Source: Dicyema japonicum
Taxonomy: Eukaryota > Dicyemida > Rhombozoa > Dicyemidae
Length of the DNA: 64,000 nucleotides
NCBI GenBank assembly: GCA_011109175.1
Contig: RDEW01000015.1
Span: 328,310 to 392,309 of the forward strand
Direction of reading: 5' to 3'
The notes beneath the pieces are model-generated. The model saw only the letters and a program-made list of their open reading frames with translations, was not told the origin of the DNA and did no database searches. This document shows positions 34,801-45,939 of this stretch, one piece after another (the first letter of the stretch is position 1; each line of letters begins with the position of its first letter). The translations under genes were made by a program, and so were the position numbers.

Positions 34801-37156
34801 GACACTGAAATTGTCCCACAAAAGCTGTCAATCAACCCGAAAGAGTAAATCTCAATATTTTAGCAAATTAGAATTATGATTAAAGCCACCAACTCCCCGG
34901 ATATTATTCTTCACGGAATTGAATCCGGAAAAACGGAGAAGATCACCACAGCAAGAGGAAACTTTTACGCCACCAAGGACGGAGAAAGAATCCTTATCTT
35001 CGACAAGACAATCGGGAATGCAATCAGCGTATTCAATCGGAATGGCATATTCCTTGGCTTTTTGATCCCCTCAAAGTATATTATCCCAAAACTTCAAAAG
35101 CACGTGTTAGAAATAGTAAACGGAATTTTGTATCTTAGATGTTTGTAGGAGACAATCTAGCCATCATCCAAGTGATCGGAAAGGACAATTTTCTGGCAGT
35201 CGCGGACGTAACGGAATGCAAATTCTTGCGAATAATCCCAATCTCTATAAAGCTGAACAAATGCTACTTGGTCGACGAAAACTTTATTTGCGGATGTTCT
35301 GAAAACAGTTTGGCTAAGATTTCACTAAACCAACTCGCTGTCGTTTACTTGGAGACTGATTATATGATAAAATACTCATATTTCTCAGAAGACGGGAAAT
35401 ACCTACTGGTCTTGTCCTCAGACGAGAGTTTTGTGGATTTAGCCTCACTTGAGGACCTCGCTTTCGTCAATAGAATCAATTTATCCCAGTTTTCGTACAT
35501 TTTAGAGATCTCTTTGACCAAAGAGAACAAATATCTCATTTTAACGACACCGAAAAAACTCCACGTGATTTGCCAGCAATCCGGAGAATTCATCTATCAA
35601 ATTGAAGTCCCAAAAAACTTGCCCCAGCGATTTACTTTCCCTGACTTGAACGAAGTGTCCCTTGCCATAAGTAATCTGACTTTGCTCGCTGATTCGGAGT
35701 TATTTGCGTTTTCTTACTTTTGCTACGTGTTTGTCGTCCACACAGCCTCCGGGAAGATTATGCACAAACTCAGATGCCCCCTGGGACAAATAACAGATAT
35801 TTATAAAATCGAAGATTACAAACTGGCCATTAAACTGAAGAATCAAAGGTTTTTAGTTTTGTTCGACCTCAATTCCCTTGGAAAACCCTTCAAACTGACT
35901 CCTCAGCTGTACGAACCAGTTAAAAACATAAAAGTGATTATTCCCCCGTATTTTAGATATTCGGTAACAAGGCCGTCGTTAGTTGGGAGAACGGAAAAGT
36001 TTTGGGGGTGTTGTCCAAGTGTAGCGGAAAATATAGCAATATTTTGAGTCACCCGGAAATAGTTGAGGAATACGTTCTTTCCGTGAATGAGGATATTTTA
36101 TTCGTCTCCACCAAATCACGGAAAATTTATATATGGACTCTCACAACTGGAAGTGTCATAAAGGAGTTCACGAGCTATGAGGGATCTCTTGTGGCGGCCA
36201 ACAGTCAAAATTGTGTCATAATGATCGACAAACACCCCGAAGATGAGTGCTACAGCATTTGGAATTTTACTTACAAAAATGGAGAGTTCAACAGCACTAA
36301 GACGAACACTTCACTTCAGGAACTTGGCACGTGTCCTCTAATTTGTTGTAATGACAATTATTTGGTGTTCACACTCCCTGTTAAGGAAAATGGTAACATT
36401 ATCAGCATTTATGATCTGAAAACAGAAAAATGGTCTACATTGAGTCTTACAGACTTTCATTTGAATTATTCTGATGGTCTTTCCGTTGAATGCCGGGAGT
36501 ACAGGGAAGATGGCGTGATATTAATTCACGGAATTTATCAATCATCTGGCAAAATCATATTTTACGATGTTTTTAAGGATTCAGTTATTTCTTGTGTTGA
36601 GCACGTGGACCCAATTGATTTTGAAAAAAGTTTTGTTGACCTGGAAAATTCGCTATTTGTCACTGAAAACTCAAAAATTCTACTTTCTGACGGAAGCACT
36701 GCCTTTGAAGAGTTCGGCGCTCATTTTGTGGGATTTTCCGAAAATAGGGGGACTGTTGTATTCTTCAGTGAATGTGAGATATTTTCGATTTCAACCTGCG
36801 ACTGGAAAAAAGAAGGGAAAGTCAAATTGGGGGTCGAAATCAAATATGCGACAATTAGTAGGGACGACTGTGTTTTATTTGGATTAAACAACGGAAATGT
36901 TGGTTGCCTAAAAATTGTGGACTTTCAAAATAACGAGTTGAAGCGTTCACTGTCAGTAGAAAGTGTCCCCCTTCAATATAATGCGATTTTACACGAAGTT
37001 CCGTCAACCAGCAGCGAATACGATACTTTGTTGCAGAAACTGTCCTTTCAGGGTAAAAGAAAGCCTGTTGATGAAAATGTCAGAATGAATAAGGAAAATT
37101 TGGAAAAACTTACTAATATAGCAATCAGAATTAATTCGTTAAAAATTAATTCTTAA
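31862..37156 (+). CDS. NWD-type protein: N-domain, NACHT ATPase, WD40 propeller
   Basis: A STAND-class ATPase resembling animal NWD1/NWD2. Thirteen exons join across introns of 21-27 nt: 31971-31993, 32083-32106, 32233-32257, 32477-32498, 32798-32819, 33540-33560, 33804-33825, 34037-34062, 34233-34254, 34845-34871, 35116-35138 and 35934-35956. About 1670 residues. The N-terminal DUF4062-like domain has IEIFICCNNFENEINVLN and MIGHRYGEF. NACHT has Walker A GKHGCGKTA (~33241) and Walker B VIFLDSVD (~33478). A winged-helix segment has GLSNAEMEDLLSLSDE. From ~34.9 kb the sequence is propeller-like (VSWENGKVLGVLSKCSG, IYIWTLTTGSVIKEF). Three homopolymer slips (T6 near 32730, G5 at 33536-33540, T5 near 34410) break the frame. 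Ligand and role unknown; a stress or immune sensor is inference. Confidence 0.88.
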
Positions 37157-37204
37157 ATTTAACAGAATAAAAGTGTAATACAATTTCTCTCCACAAATAG
37201 TCAA

Positions 37205-37440
37205 TTCATGTTGTGTGGTACTTGATTGAAGATTTAACTTCCTTGCCTCTGATGGTGTCATTGGATTCATCTTACTCAGGAGACGCCCAATGCCTAGACG
37301 GCATTCAAAATGATCAATTTATTTGTTCCAGTGGGAGAAATTTTTTCTCCCTGGGGCCGAGTTCTGGTATCGACCTCAGCTTCCCGGACAATGTCTTCTG
37401 GATCACTGTGCTTGAGCTAGGGTTCTGATAGAACTTTCCT
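37205..37440 (+). mobile_element. SINE-1 copy lacking the tail
   Basis: Closely follows the 28.5-kb copy from the TGGTACTTGATTGAAGATTT head through TCATTGGATTCATCTTACTC and GGATCACTGTGCTTGA, then diverges before the terminal hairpin. It lies 50 bp past the NWD-like stop codon. Confidence 0.7.
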
Positions 37441-38110
37441 CGACAGTGGCAGTCACAAAATAAAAGTTACTATCTCCGTAATCTCAGGGCACTTTCCAAA
37501 TCCTCAAGTGCATATGGGTAATTAATTGAGTACCTGTTTTATGACAAGAAATTCCAAGAACTAACTGATCTTTTCATAGAACTTGAAACTAATGTAGAAT
37601 TTTAGCAACTATTGACCGGAAATCTACGATCTCCATAAATTCGTCTCCACGGTTTGTTCCATAAGGGCAACATTAGCGATGGTCACCTGCTCGTGAAGAA
37701 AATTGCCTGTAGCGAACAGATCCAACCTCACTCTTCACAATCTTGATACTGTAACCTGAATACCCAGATCAAATGAAGAGATAATAATATCATCTGCATA
37801 AGTTAATATAATGCTGTCTTAGATTTCCGGAATAAGAAGATTGTTTGTAGGGATGTGGGACGCCATTCAGAAGAAATCGTGATACCGATCTTAAATCTCC
37901 AAAACAAACACACTTTAAAATGTTTTAGATCGATTTTCATTATTGAGGGCAAAGTTGTTTGTGGCTTCCTTCTAAAAGCCCCTGACAAGAAGTATGATTC
38001 TATAATATCGTATGCAGGAACGGCATGATTCATCCGTAATATGTGTCCAAATAATCCGCATAGGGTGTTAGTAATAATTGTATCCAAGTGTTTCCATCTA
38101 CATAGTGTGT
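37441..38110 (-). mobile_element. decayed LINE RT fragments, minus strand
   Basis: The reverse strand holds LFGHILRMNHAVPAYDII then PSIMKIDLKHF near 38050-37915, a typical C-terminal GHILRM block of non-LTR RTs, and ILTYADDIIISSF near 37800, an RT active site. Their order is reversed relative to a normal element, so these are two separate fragments. Confidence 0.5.
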
Positions 38111-38322
38111 ATAAGTCTTGATTTTGATAAGTAAGATTACTCCAGGGTGTGTTTTAGACATACATGCAATTGGGACACGTCACCACCTCAGCCAAAAAGG
38201 CCTGAATTTGCATTAAATTTCGCTGGACAATCAAATGAAATTAATTTTGCAAAAAAAACTAAAGTAATTTATTAATAAAAATATTTTTTTAAATTCAAAT
38301 TTAGCACGATATTTTTGTTGAT
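38111..38322. promoter_or_regulatory. upstream region of TIM50
   Basis: A/T-rich spacer ending 1 bp before the start codon; no recognised element. Confidence 0.3.
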
Positions 38323-39721
38323 ATGCGGCTCACTAGCTCATTTTTCACAAGTTCATTTCTAGTGCTAAGAAACATCGGTCGTCAGCCATTTTACAGTCGC
38401 ATACAAATATTTCGTCGGATAACAACAGAGAACCCGACTCCTCCAAAACCAGAGACTGGCTCAAATACGTGGAAACTATCTCTTGCCGTTCTTGGAATAA
38501 CCATTATATCTTGTGGGACGTGGTTTATTTCCTTAACCGGTTTTCTACTGATTATTTACTTAAAGGGGCGCCGAATGTGAACGAATCGGGCAATGAGGTT
38601 GTTTTATTACACTAACTTTTATGTCAAGATTGAGGATGAGTACACTAATAGTAGTATAAATATCTAATTTGTAGGAAACGTTGTTCTTGCTTATCTTCTA
38701 CGGTCATTCAATGCTGCTAGAGAATTCAAGAAGGTATTTTTATATAAAATATGCTAAAATAAATAATTATTACTTACTTTACTCGGAGCACCCTGATAAG
38801 GAAAATAACAACATAATAAGCGCTGCTAATTATCAGAAGTGCCCGCTCTTTATTTAAATATTTTACATGAATTAGTTAAAATAAAAAAATGTTTAATACA
38901 AATTCTAATTAATAAAAAATTGATTTTTAGAGCATTGAAGATCCAACAAGCACAAAGTTACTCCCAGATCCTCTTCGTCCGCCATATTATCAACCTCCCT
39001 ATACCCTGGTTATAGAGCTGACGGGAGTTCTGCTAAATCCTGAATGGACAGTGAGCCTTATTATCAAATAAATAGCTCAATACTGGCTGGAGATTCAAGA
39101 AACGTCCTGGTCTTGACTATTTCCTCCAGCAGGTTGCCCCTCCGTTGTTCGAAATTGTGATTTTCACACAAGAATCGGGAATGGTGGGGTTTTGTGTGTA
39201 TTTCAGACTGCCTTTCCTTTGGTCGACTCCATAGATCAGCAGCACTGTGTGATGTACAGACTCTTTAGGGATTCAACGCGGTATGTTAAGGGAAAGCATA
39301 TTAAGGTGGCTTTACTGACAAATTGTAGGACCTGAGCTGTCTGAACAGAGATCTTTCAAAAGTTATTTTGGTGGATTGGAACGAGGATGCGATAAATGGA
39401 CAAGACAGGAATAGCCTGAAGCTCGAGAAATGGAAGGGAGAGGACGACGATAAAATTTTGTTTGATTTGGCGGATTTCCTCAAAGGTTGTGATTTTGGTG
39501 AATTTCAGTGATCGCTGTAAGCAAAGATAAATGACGTTAGGGAAGTGATCGACTATTATCGTCAGTATGATGACCCTATTGCCACTTTTAGGGACAACCA
39601 GAGGCGGCTCAAGGTAAATTAGGTGATAACTACGATATAGGAGGAAACTGAACTGGCAGAGTTTGCAAATGACCGAAACAGAGCTTCGAAGTCACTTTTG
39701 TCGCGTTGGAACAGACGATGA
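38323..39721 (+). CDS. TIMM50: mitochondrial import translocase subunit TIM50
   Basis: Inner-membrane receptor of the TIM23 complex with an FCP1/CTD-phosphatase-like domain facing the intermembrane space. Exons: 38323-38539, 38566-38597, 38629-38653, 38675-38733, 38931-39050, 39076-39183, 39207-39305, 39329-39485, 39509 (or 39522)-39613 and 39641-39721. A basic Ser-rich presequence precedes a membrane segment ([20 protein letters not shown]). Then [90 protein letters not shown] and [14 protein letters not shown]. The nucleophile DxD is absent (ELTG), as usual for TIM50. Intron 4 is 197 nt against 21-31 for the rest. Intron 8 is 36 nt in frame, or 23 nt with a one-base slip that aligns better (VIAVSK). 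Confidence 0.92.
38788..38842 (+). other. hairpin inside the long TIM50 intron
   Basis: GCAC-C-CTGATAA pairs with TTATCAG-AA-GTGC (4 + 7 bp around a small internal loop) with a 30-nt loop. It is the only structured element I see in the single long intron of the core genes. It could be a structured RNA, a small inserted element or a splicing aid. Confidence 0.4.
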
Positions 39722-40427
39722 CGATTTGTTGCTGACTTGTGTGTCCCAAATTTATACTAGCAGTAAAAATCCTTAATTATTTCACATTATATTTCATTGA
39801 ATACCCTCCTCATAATTCATGATTCGAGATTGGCAGCCCAGGTGGGATTCGAATATGAACTCTGGCATATAATAGTAAATTCCCTAACAGTCTATTATTT
39901 TCGAATTACGTGCTCGGGTAAATAAATCATTAAGTACTATTCTGATATTTTATGGTCCCCCGATATATCGGGATCTTAGTTTATGAATGATACCAAAATA
40001 AACTTATTGGTAACACGTTGTATTGTAGTTTTTATGTGTAGCACTAAAATGAGTTGGGTAGAACGTACAAGAATGCAAATAGAGAAACGAACGCATTTAA
40101 ACAAACATACTTTGGTTCTAGAATTTTTCGAATCATTTAAGAATTCAGCAAGAAAATATTTTAGAAATCAAAATCCAACCTCTGAGAGATTGCTCATAAT
40201 TCTATTAAATTTTATGATTTTTAAGTCAAGTATTTTTAAATCACATAAATGTAGTAAGTTAACATTCAAAGTTTGAGATTGGATCCCTCAAATGAGTTAA
40301 AATACTTTTCCTCACTCCACATTAAAAATATAAAGCCATATTCCTTAACGAACCCCTTTTTAGCTCACATAAAATTTATGTATAAATACATTAATTTCAG
40401 TAAACAAAACACAATTATATAATAAAG
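39722..40427. other. intergenic, one unassigned ORF and a tRNA-like relic
   Basis: A 97-codon Lys/Asn/Phe-rich frame at 39983-40276 (+) is unrecognised and may be chance in A/T-rich DNA. The tRNA-like relic is listed separately. Confidence 0.3.
39836..39894 (-). repeat. tRNA-like SINE head relic
   Basis: The reverse strand reads GACTGTTAGGGAATTTAC (degenerate A-box) and ATATTCGAATCCCACCTGGG (B-box region). Spacing fits a tRNA-derived SINE head. No cloverleaf can be closed. Confidence 0.35.
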
Positions 40428-42597
40428 TCATGGAGTAAGATTGACAAGTCTTTCCAGTGCAATAGATTTGAACTGATCAAAATTTCCATAACTATAGTCA
40501 AAGAAAATCTCCTCTCCTAATGTCACGTGGTACTTTGCAAAGATCCCAATCCTGTAATCCCCATTCACGAACAAAATCTTCGCATAGCAGTTTGGTCGGA
40601 ATGAGTGATTGGCAAACCGGATCTCATTCCCCTTTCTCGTAGCATCCACAACATACTCTATCATTACTCATACCCACCAACCCTTGTTTAAATTAAAAAG
40701 AAAGCTCGACTTGTACTTGTCATATATTGGTCCCCTTCTGTCAGCTTCATCCTGGGTTATCAGCTAAACTTAACCACGTGTCGAAACCTCTCCACAATAT
40801 TCAGAAATAAAGGCATCCTTTTCCACATCCTCTCCCATAAAGACTCCCCAACCAGTCACAGTAGAGCGAGCCACATACAGATTCTTCTTCAAGCATCTCT
40901 GCATGTTCACATTCCGACAGCATCCTTTATTCTCTGCACGTTAGGCAAATACTCCACCAATATTTGAGGCTCCACAGGAAACACAAAGGTCGGGGTCACA
41001 TTCTCTCAAGGCCACAAAGCAGGGGCATAACCTTGTGTTACAAAACCCTCGACATTTACATCCAGTAAACCGATAACTGCCTAAAACTCAACAATCAAAG
41101 TCTACAATTTTTGCTACAATTACAAAACTTTTCACAAAACTTTGACCGACTAAGACACGTGCAGGAGATCTCCTGGCAAGCCTTACCAGGGTGAGAGCAG
41201 GGGATGAAACTCGAGGCTTCTTGTTTGGTCTTCCTCAGTGACCTGCACATTGACGAGTAAAACCGATTGCTGTTTTGCTTGCTAAAATGTCAAAATAAAT
41301 AAACTTTATCTTCTTTTTATTCTTCTTTCGCCTCAAATTGTTACAGTTTATGTCATTCCGCGTTTCCTTCGAAGGGACCGTAGCCAACAATGGTAAATAC
41401 CCACAAACCTACCGTGAAACCCCCGGATTCACCTCCGAGCACCTCTTCGTGCACAAAAGTCGGGTAATAGCACAGCAGTTGTTCCCCAGGACCTCGTAGA
41501 GGATGTTCATCAGTGTCTTCTCTCTCGCAGTCCACCGGGAAGAGTATCTATCAGCAGGGATGAGGTATGCCAGGGCAGAACTACAACTCCCGGTGCATTC
41601 TATCGACCGATTCCTTGGTGACTCGCCCACTGTGGTGAAGATCTCGGTGGATTCGTCGGCTAATCATTTGAAAGAAGCCAAACTGTGGTGGGGACAGTCG
41701 TACTTGTAGCATCTTCTACAAAAAAGAGTACGAAATGAGTGCATTTCCTTGTCCACTGGTAAAACGATGGTCATTTCTCTGTCAATATTTGCCGTTATTA
41801 CCCCCTTAAAGTCAATTAACGAAAAACCGAGCTTTTGTGGGTGAAAATTCGTTCATATCGTTGTTTGAACTCTTCCGGTGTTAAAATATTGGAGAACACT
41901 TGGGACACACAGTCATAGACAATTTCCTCTGTCGGTTTTTCAAAATGCATGCCCATGAGGCCTAATTTGACGGAAATTCGACTTACCAACAAATTCGGTT
42001 AATTTTGTGAAGATAATCTTTAGATCTTCCTCATCCAAATTCTCCAAGTCAGTCTGGTCGTGAACCAAATAAATAAATCCCCAAACTCTACCTTCCCGTT
42101 GTAATTATGGATCAGTTCTGTGACAAACACGTCTTCCCCCTCCCCAATATAAGGAATGTTCTGAAGGACGTACTCATCCTCTACCTTTCTTTTAGAAAGG
42201 GTACATACCAAGATATTCTTCTTTATTGGCTCCCAAGAGAAAGTAGTCGGAAGGGAATTAACGTACGGGATGTCCTCGCATATAAGGAACTGTGAGTCAC
42301 CCCAGGAGTTTTTGAATTTGCACTGAATGTCAAATTTCCTTACTTTTACGGGATCTTTGAAAATAAATGGACGAAATTTGGATTTCGAAATTGGCTTTTG
42401 TTTGTTTTGGTGAATTTCTTTGATCTTAAGTCGTTTTTTATTAATAATTTCCTTGTTTTCACAGAACAAACGCTGAAGGTGTTATTTTTATTTACCTGAA
42501 CTGACAAATCTGATGATTTTTTATTATTAATATCTTCAATTATCTTGTGAACCATTTTCCTGATTTCATCATACTTGGAATCGGACGAGTTCCTCAT
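40428..42597 (-). CDS. EZH2: histone H3K27 methyltransferase EZH (PRC2 catalytic subunit)
   Basis: SET-domain subunit of Polycomb repressive complex 2, nuclear. Twelve exons: 42496-42597, 42209-42472, 41987-42184, 41828-41961, 41684-41804, 41433-41659, 41305-41408, 41106-41281, 40958-41080, 40788-40933, 40682-40763 and 40428-40657. The eleven introns are 23-25 nt. They sum to 1907 nt; one missing G in the CCCC run at 42079-42082 restores 635 residues. Motifs: [51 protein letters not shown]-like [14 protein letters not shown], the Cys-rich CXC ([32 protein letters not shown]), then [38 protein letters not shown] and [10 protein letters not shown]. About 110 residues shorter than vertebrate EZH2, mostly in the middle linker. 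One member only is seen, so EZH1/2 cannot be distinguished. Confidence 0.94.
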
Positions 42598-44445
42598 CGC
42601 AAACTCTGAACCCAATCGAACAGTAAATTTTTTAAATTATTAATTTATTATCAAAAATATTATTAAAAAAAAGTTAAAATTATATAGAACACTTGATTCG
42701 AATCTCGCTGCTGTCCATTTTGGCTGATCGTTTCACGCATTTAAGATGCTTCCTGACTTTATCATTGATACCTCACAGTTGAACTGGATTTTCTACATGG
42801 ACTCACGTGCAATCAAAAGTAATTGTTAACATGCCTTGGGTCTTTCCAACGATTAGTTGGCATTACTTTTAAAATAAAGTGTATGTCCTGCACATGCAGA
42901 GGTATAGGCATTATGGCTCTTGTGAGAGTGCTGATATTATTCTGCCTTCCAAGGGGAGCATTATATATTTCTGGTCTCAACTTGTGGTCTTTGGAATAAG
43001 TTCATTCGTAGTTGCATAATCAATAATTTTTGATATCAGCTGTTTCCTGGAGGATTGACTAAAGTAACACTTCAGATGTTGCGAATTTGAATCTGTTCAG
43101 AGATTTAAGTTTCGCCTGTAGAATACAGAATGAGAACAGAGACGGAATTCTGTCTTCTTTCCAGATGACATTGCTACTATTGGAACTCTGTAGTTTCATT
43201 TATTTAAAACCATCTTGTGGAACTAATAGAACAAGAGATAAATCATGAGAAATGCATCAAGTCTTAGATAGAGTAGAAACTAAGCAAAATGATGACTTTA
43301 CTTGTCTATTATTTAAGCCAAATTATATGGCTTTTAATCTTTGTTGGATCTTTACAGCCAATATTAGATTTTATATAAATTAGGAACGCTCGATAATAAT
43401 ACTCTAACTTATAATTTCCTTGCTACTCATTGCTGACTTATCTATCTTCCAAATTTTGTGCTATACGACATTCAAATGAGTACCACAGTGTATCAGACGT
43501 TTCCTCGTTCCAAAACTTCGTATATCCACCGTTTCTTAATTCTATCATTTCTTCCTTTTACTGGTAAGGAAGAACGAAACATCATATAAATCTTGGGGGA
43601 TTAAAATATTCGTCGCCACCTCAACCATCCCACAAACTAACCACTTGCTAATTGGTCTTCGATATAACAAAAATATTGATCTACCAATCTGGTGTATTCC
43701 CTAAGGTTAAGTCACTGAGTGGTATAATTTATGGGTCTCTGAGAATGCTGAATTGAAATTTTATTTCCAAAGACAAAAAAAGTTGGGTGCTACCAGCTAA
43801 TAAGTAAGACCCCAAAACTTCTGCCAAATTGGTCATGCCTTTAATGCCTTTGGAATAACAGTTAGGAGAAGGAGTCTTTTAGATCTGTTCTGAACTTATC
43901 TAACACGGATGAATGTCTAGGTCGTTTGAATTAACTCGTATCTGAGAGGGTCATTTCGCTCAGGATCCCAAGATCGCGTCTAACAGTTACCTCTGTAATT
44001 TCAAAGCTAATCAGGGCAATAAAGACGATACTCAAGATGTCTGAATCCGCCTTCTCTGCTTTGCATCTCTTGTACTCGGATTACATACAACCGAAATGAA
44101 AGAAGGGAAATTAAAATCAATCATCAAGAAAAAATGGCTCCAAATAATAAACTGTTAACCTGGCGACTACACTTGGAAGTTTTTCGATCTCTGATTTTTC
44201 AGCCCATCATGCAGGGTCAAACAAGACAAGCGATCTACGTGCATAAGTGAACACGAAAATTATGGTCTGGGACATTTGGGGAGTTTTACGTTCGCTCTCC
44301 AGCGACCATAGAATTCTTTTATCAACAAAAGAAACTCTCAACAGATCATTTAAAGCCATCCACCCGGCCCAGTAGATCTACGCGAGACGTAAATTTGACG
44401 AACATTGCACATTTTATAACCACCACATGGGTCCTATCACTAACT
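42598..44445. other. 1.8 kb without a firm gene
   Basis: A possible coding exon at 42748-42815 (+) reads MLPDFIIDTSQLNWIFYMDS before a GTAATT donor-like site, but no partner exon is certain. At ~42975-43010 a CTTGTGGTCTTTGGAATAAG SINE-1-like tail occurs. A segment near 43610-43690 resembles 53330-53400 (CCACCTCAACC core). Nothing else supported. Confidence 0.3.
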
Positions 44446-44636
44446 ACATTTCGTCAATCACTAACGACAATAGTCAGTAAATAACGACAATAGTCAATCA
44501 TTAATGACACTTCGTCAATCAAAAACGACGATAGTCAACCATTAATGACACTTCGTCAATAAAAACGCTTTTTCGTCAACCAATATAAGACACTGGTCAA
44601 TCAATAATGACAAACGTCAATCAATAACGCAAGAAA
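44446..44636 (+). repeat. minisatellite, ~20-22 bp units
   Basis: About nine imperfect head-to-tail units built on GTCAATCATTAATGACACTTC. TCAATCA and AACGACAATAGT or AATGACACTTCG alternate. Isolated single units (CAATCATTAACGACAG) occur near 737 and ATTAATGACGTTC near 897. Confidence 0.75.
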
Positions 44637-44659
44637 ATTAATTTTTACAATACTAGTTT

Positions 44660-44870
44660 TTTTTTTTTTTTTTTATAAAACAAAAATTTATTAAACAATA
44701 AAATATTATTTATTAACTATGGGGGAGAGCGGCTGCTGACATCACGGAGTAAGCGTTTCCGCGAATAACAGCGATACCAATTCTTTGCCTCAGCCAGACC
44801 GCTTCCCGCACGTCTTTCTTGCGGTGGGCCAATTCCCCCGATTTCCTTTAGGAAAAAAACAAAAAATATT
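44660..44870 (-). mobile_element. family E RT C-terminus with poly(A) tail
   Basis: The reverse strand reads REAVWLRQRIGIAVIRGNAY then SVMSAAALPHS-stop, a short A/T UTR and a run of ~17-18 A (T-run at ~44657-44674). It shares the W-x2-xRI-x4-xRGN signature with the 1.4, 24.1 and 62.5 kb scraps and is the best preserved of them. Confidence 0.6.
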
Positions 44871-44929
44871 CATTCATAGATATAATTTCACCATTAACTG
44901 CTCTCATAATTTTTACAAAAAAATATTTG

Positions 44930-45895
44930 AAAACCAAAATCTATCAGAACCTTGGCTTGGAAACTTCCTAAATGGAAGACGAGCACAAGTACTCTGCAAC
45001 ACATCAAATCAAGATCTCGCTATTTCCGAAATGGAGTCTCTCAAGGCTCCCCATTATCACTCCAACTCTTCAATCTCTACATAAACGACATGCCACAAAC
45101 CTGTAATGAAAACTGACTAATCCTCTCCTATGCCGACGATATCATTCTTGCCTCCAAGGACAGAAGCATTCAATCAGCGACTCAATCCGCTCAACAAATG
45201 CTTGACAAGCTGGAACTATGGCTCTTGAGGCGGAGACTCGACACATCAGAAACAAAGTCCTCTCTCACGCTGTTTACCACTTACAAAAGACAGCTCTGTG
45301 TCGAATCAAAAATTTTTATGAAGAACGAGGCTATTCCTATTAACAAAACACCAAGATTCTGAAAGTAACCTTTGATCAGGGACTCACCTTTATCCGACAT
45401 GTTGAGAACAAAGTAACTTCTGCTTTGAAGAAAATGAGAATTTTAAAAGTGCTCTCAAAAACACTTAAGACCAAACCGGTGGCTTGCCACGATTTATGAA
45501 CAATTTATCCGACTAATGAAGTATGCAAGTCCTTCATGGGCAAGGCAGATTTCACGATCCTCCTCATTGATACTATCCGCAATCGAGAAGACTGCAATAG
45601 TTAATTGGACCAAAACACAAAATCTAGCCATTGAAAATTTCTTAATCGAATTACAACGGAAACTATTAAAGGAGGCTAGTTTACCAAGCTGCCCTCTATT
45701 CCATATAATATCGAAATATCTACAATCATACAGAAACTTTGAGCAGATGCCATGTCCAATGAGAAGAGCTGTTCAGGATTCTCGACCCCGCCGGACTCGT
45801 ATTCTCATTTGTCGATCTGGGATCACTTAGTTAGATGAGAACTTTTATTTCTTTCTCTTTGACCCAGTGATCCTTGGGGAAATAATAATAATGTA
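44930..45895 (+). mobile_element. LINE-C copy, RT half and tail
   Basis: Colinear with 30670-31605: an EPWLGNFLNGRRAQVLCN start, the active-site box YADDIILASKD near 45128, GNLTFIRHVENK, and YASPSWARQISRSSS, ending SGIT-type GGGATCACTTAG at 45819-45830 and TTTGACCCAGTGATCCTTGGG plus AATAATAATAA. Several one-base indels. Confidence 0.8.
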
Positions 45896-45939
45896 TCCTT
45901 TCATCTTCAGGAGTAATCAATTCAAAAGAGATGTCTTAG

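Noticed and set aside
39512-39521. A 10-nt GT-AG intron (GTAAGCAAAG) in TIM50
   Set aside because: Too short for any known spliceosomal intron; a one-base slip or a 36-nt intron explains the frame.
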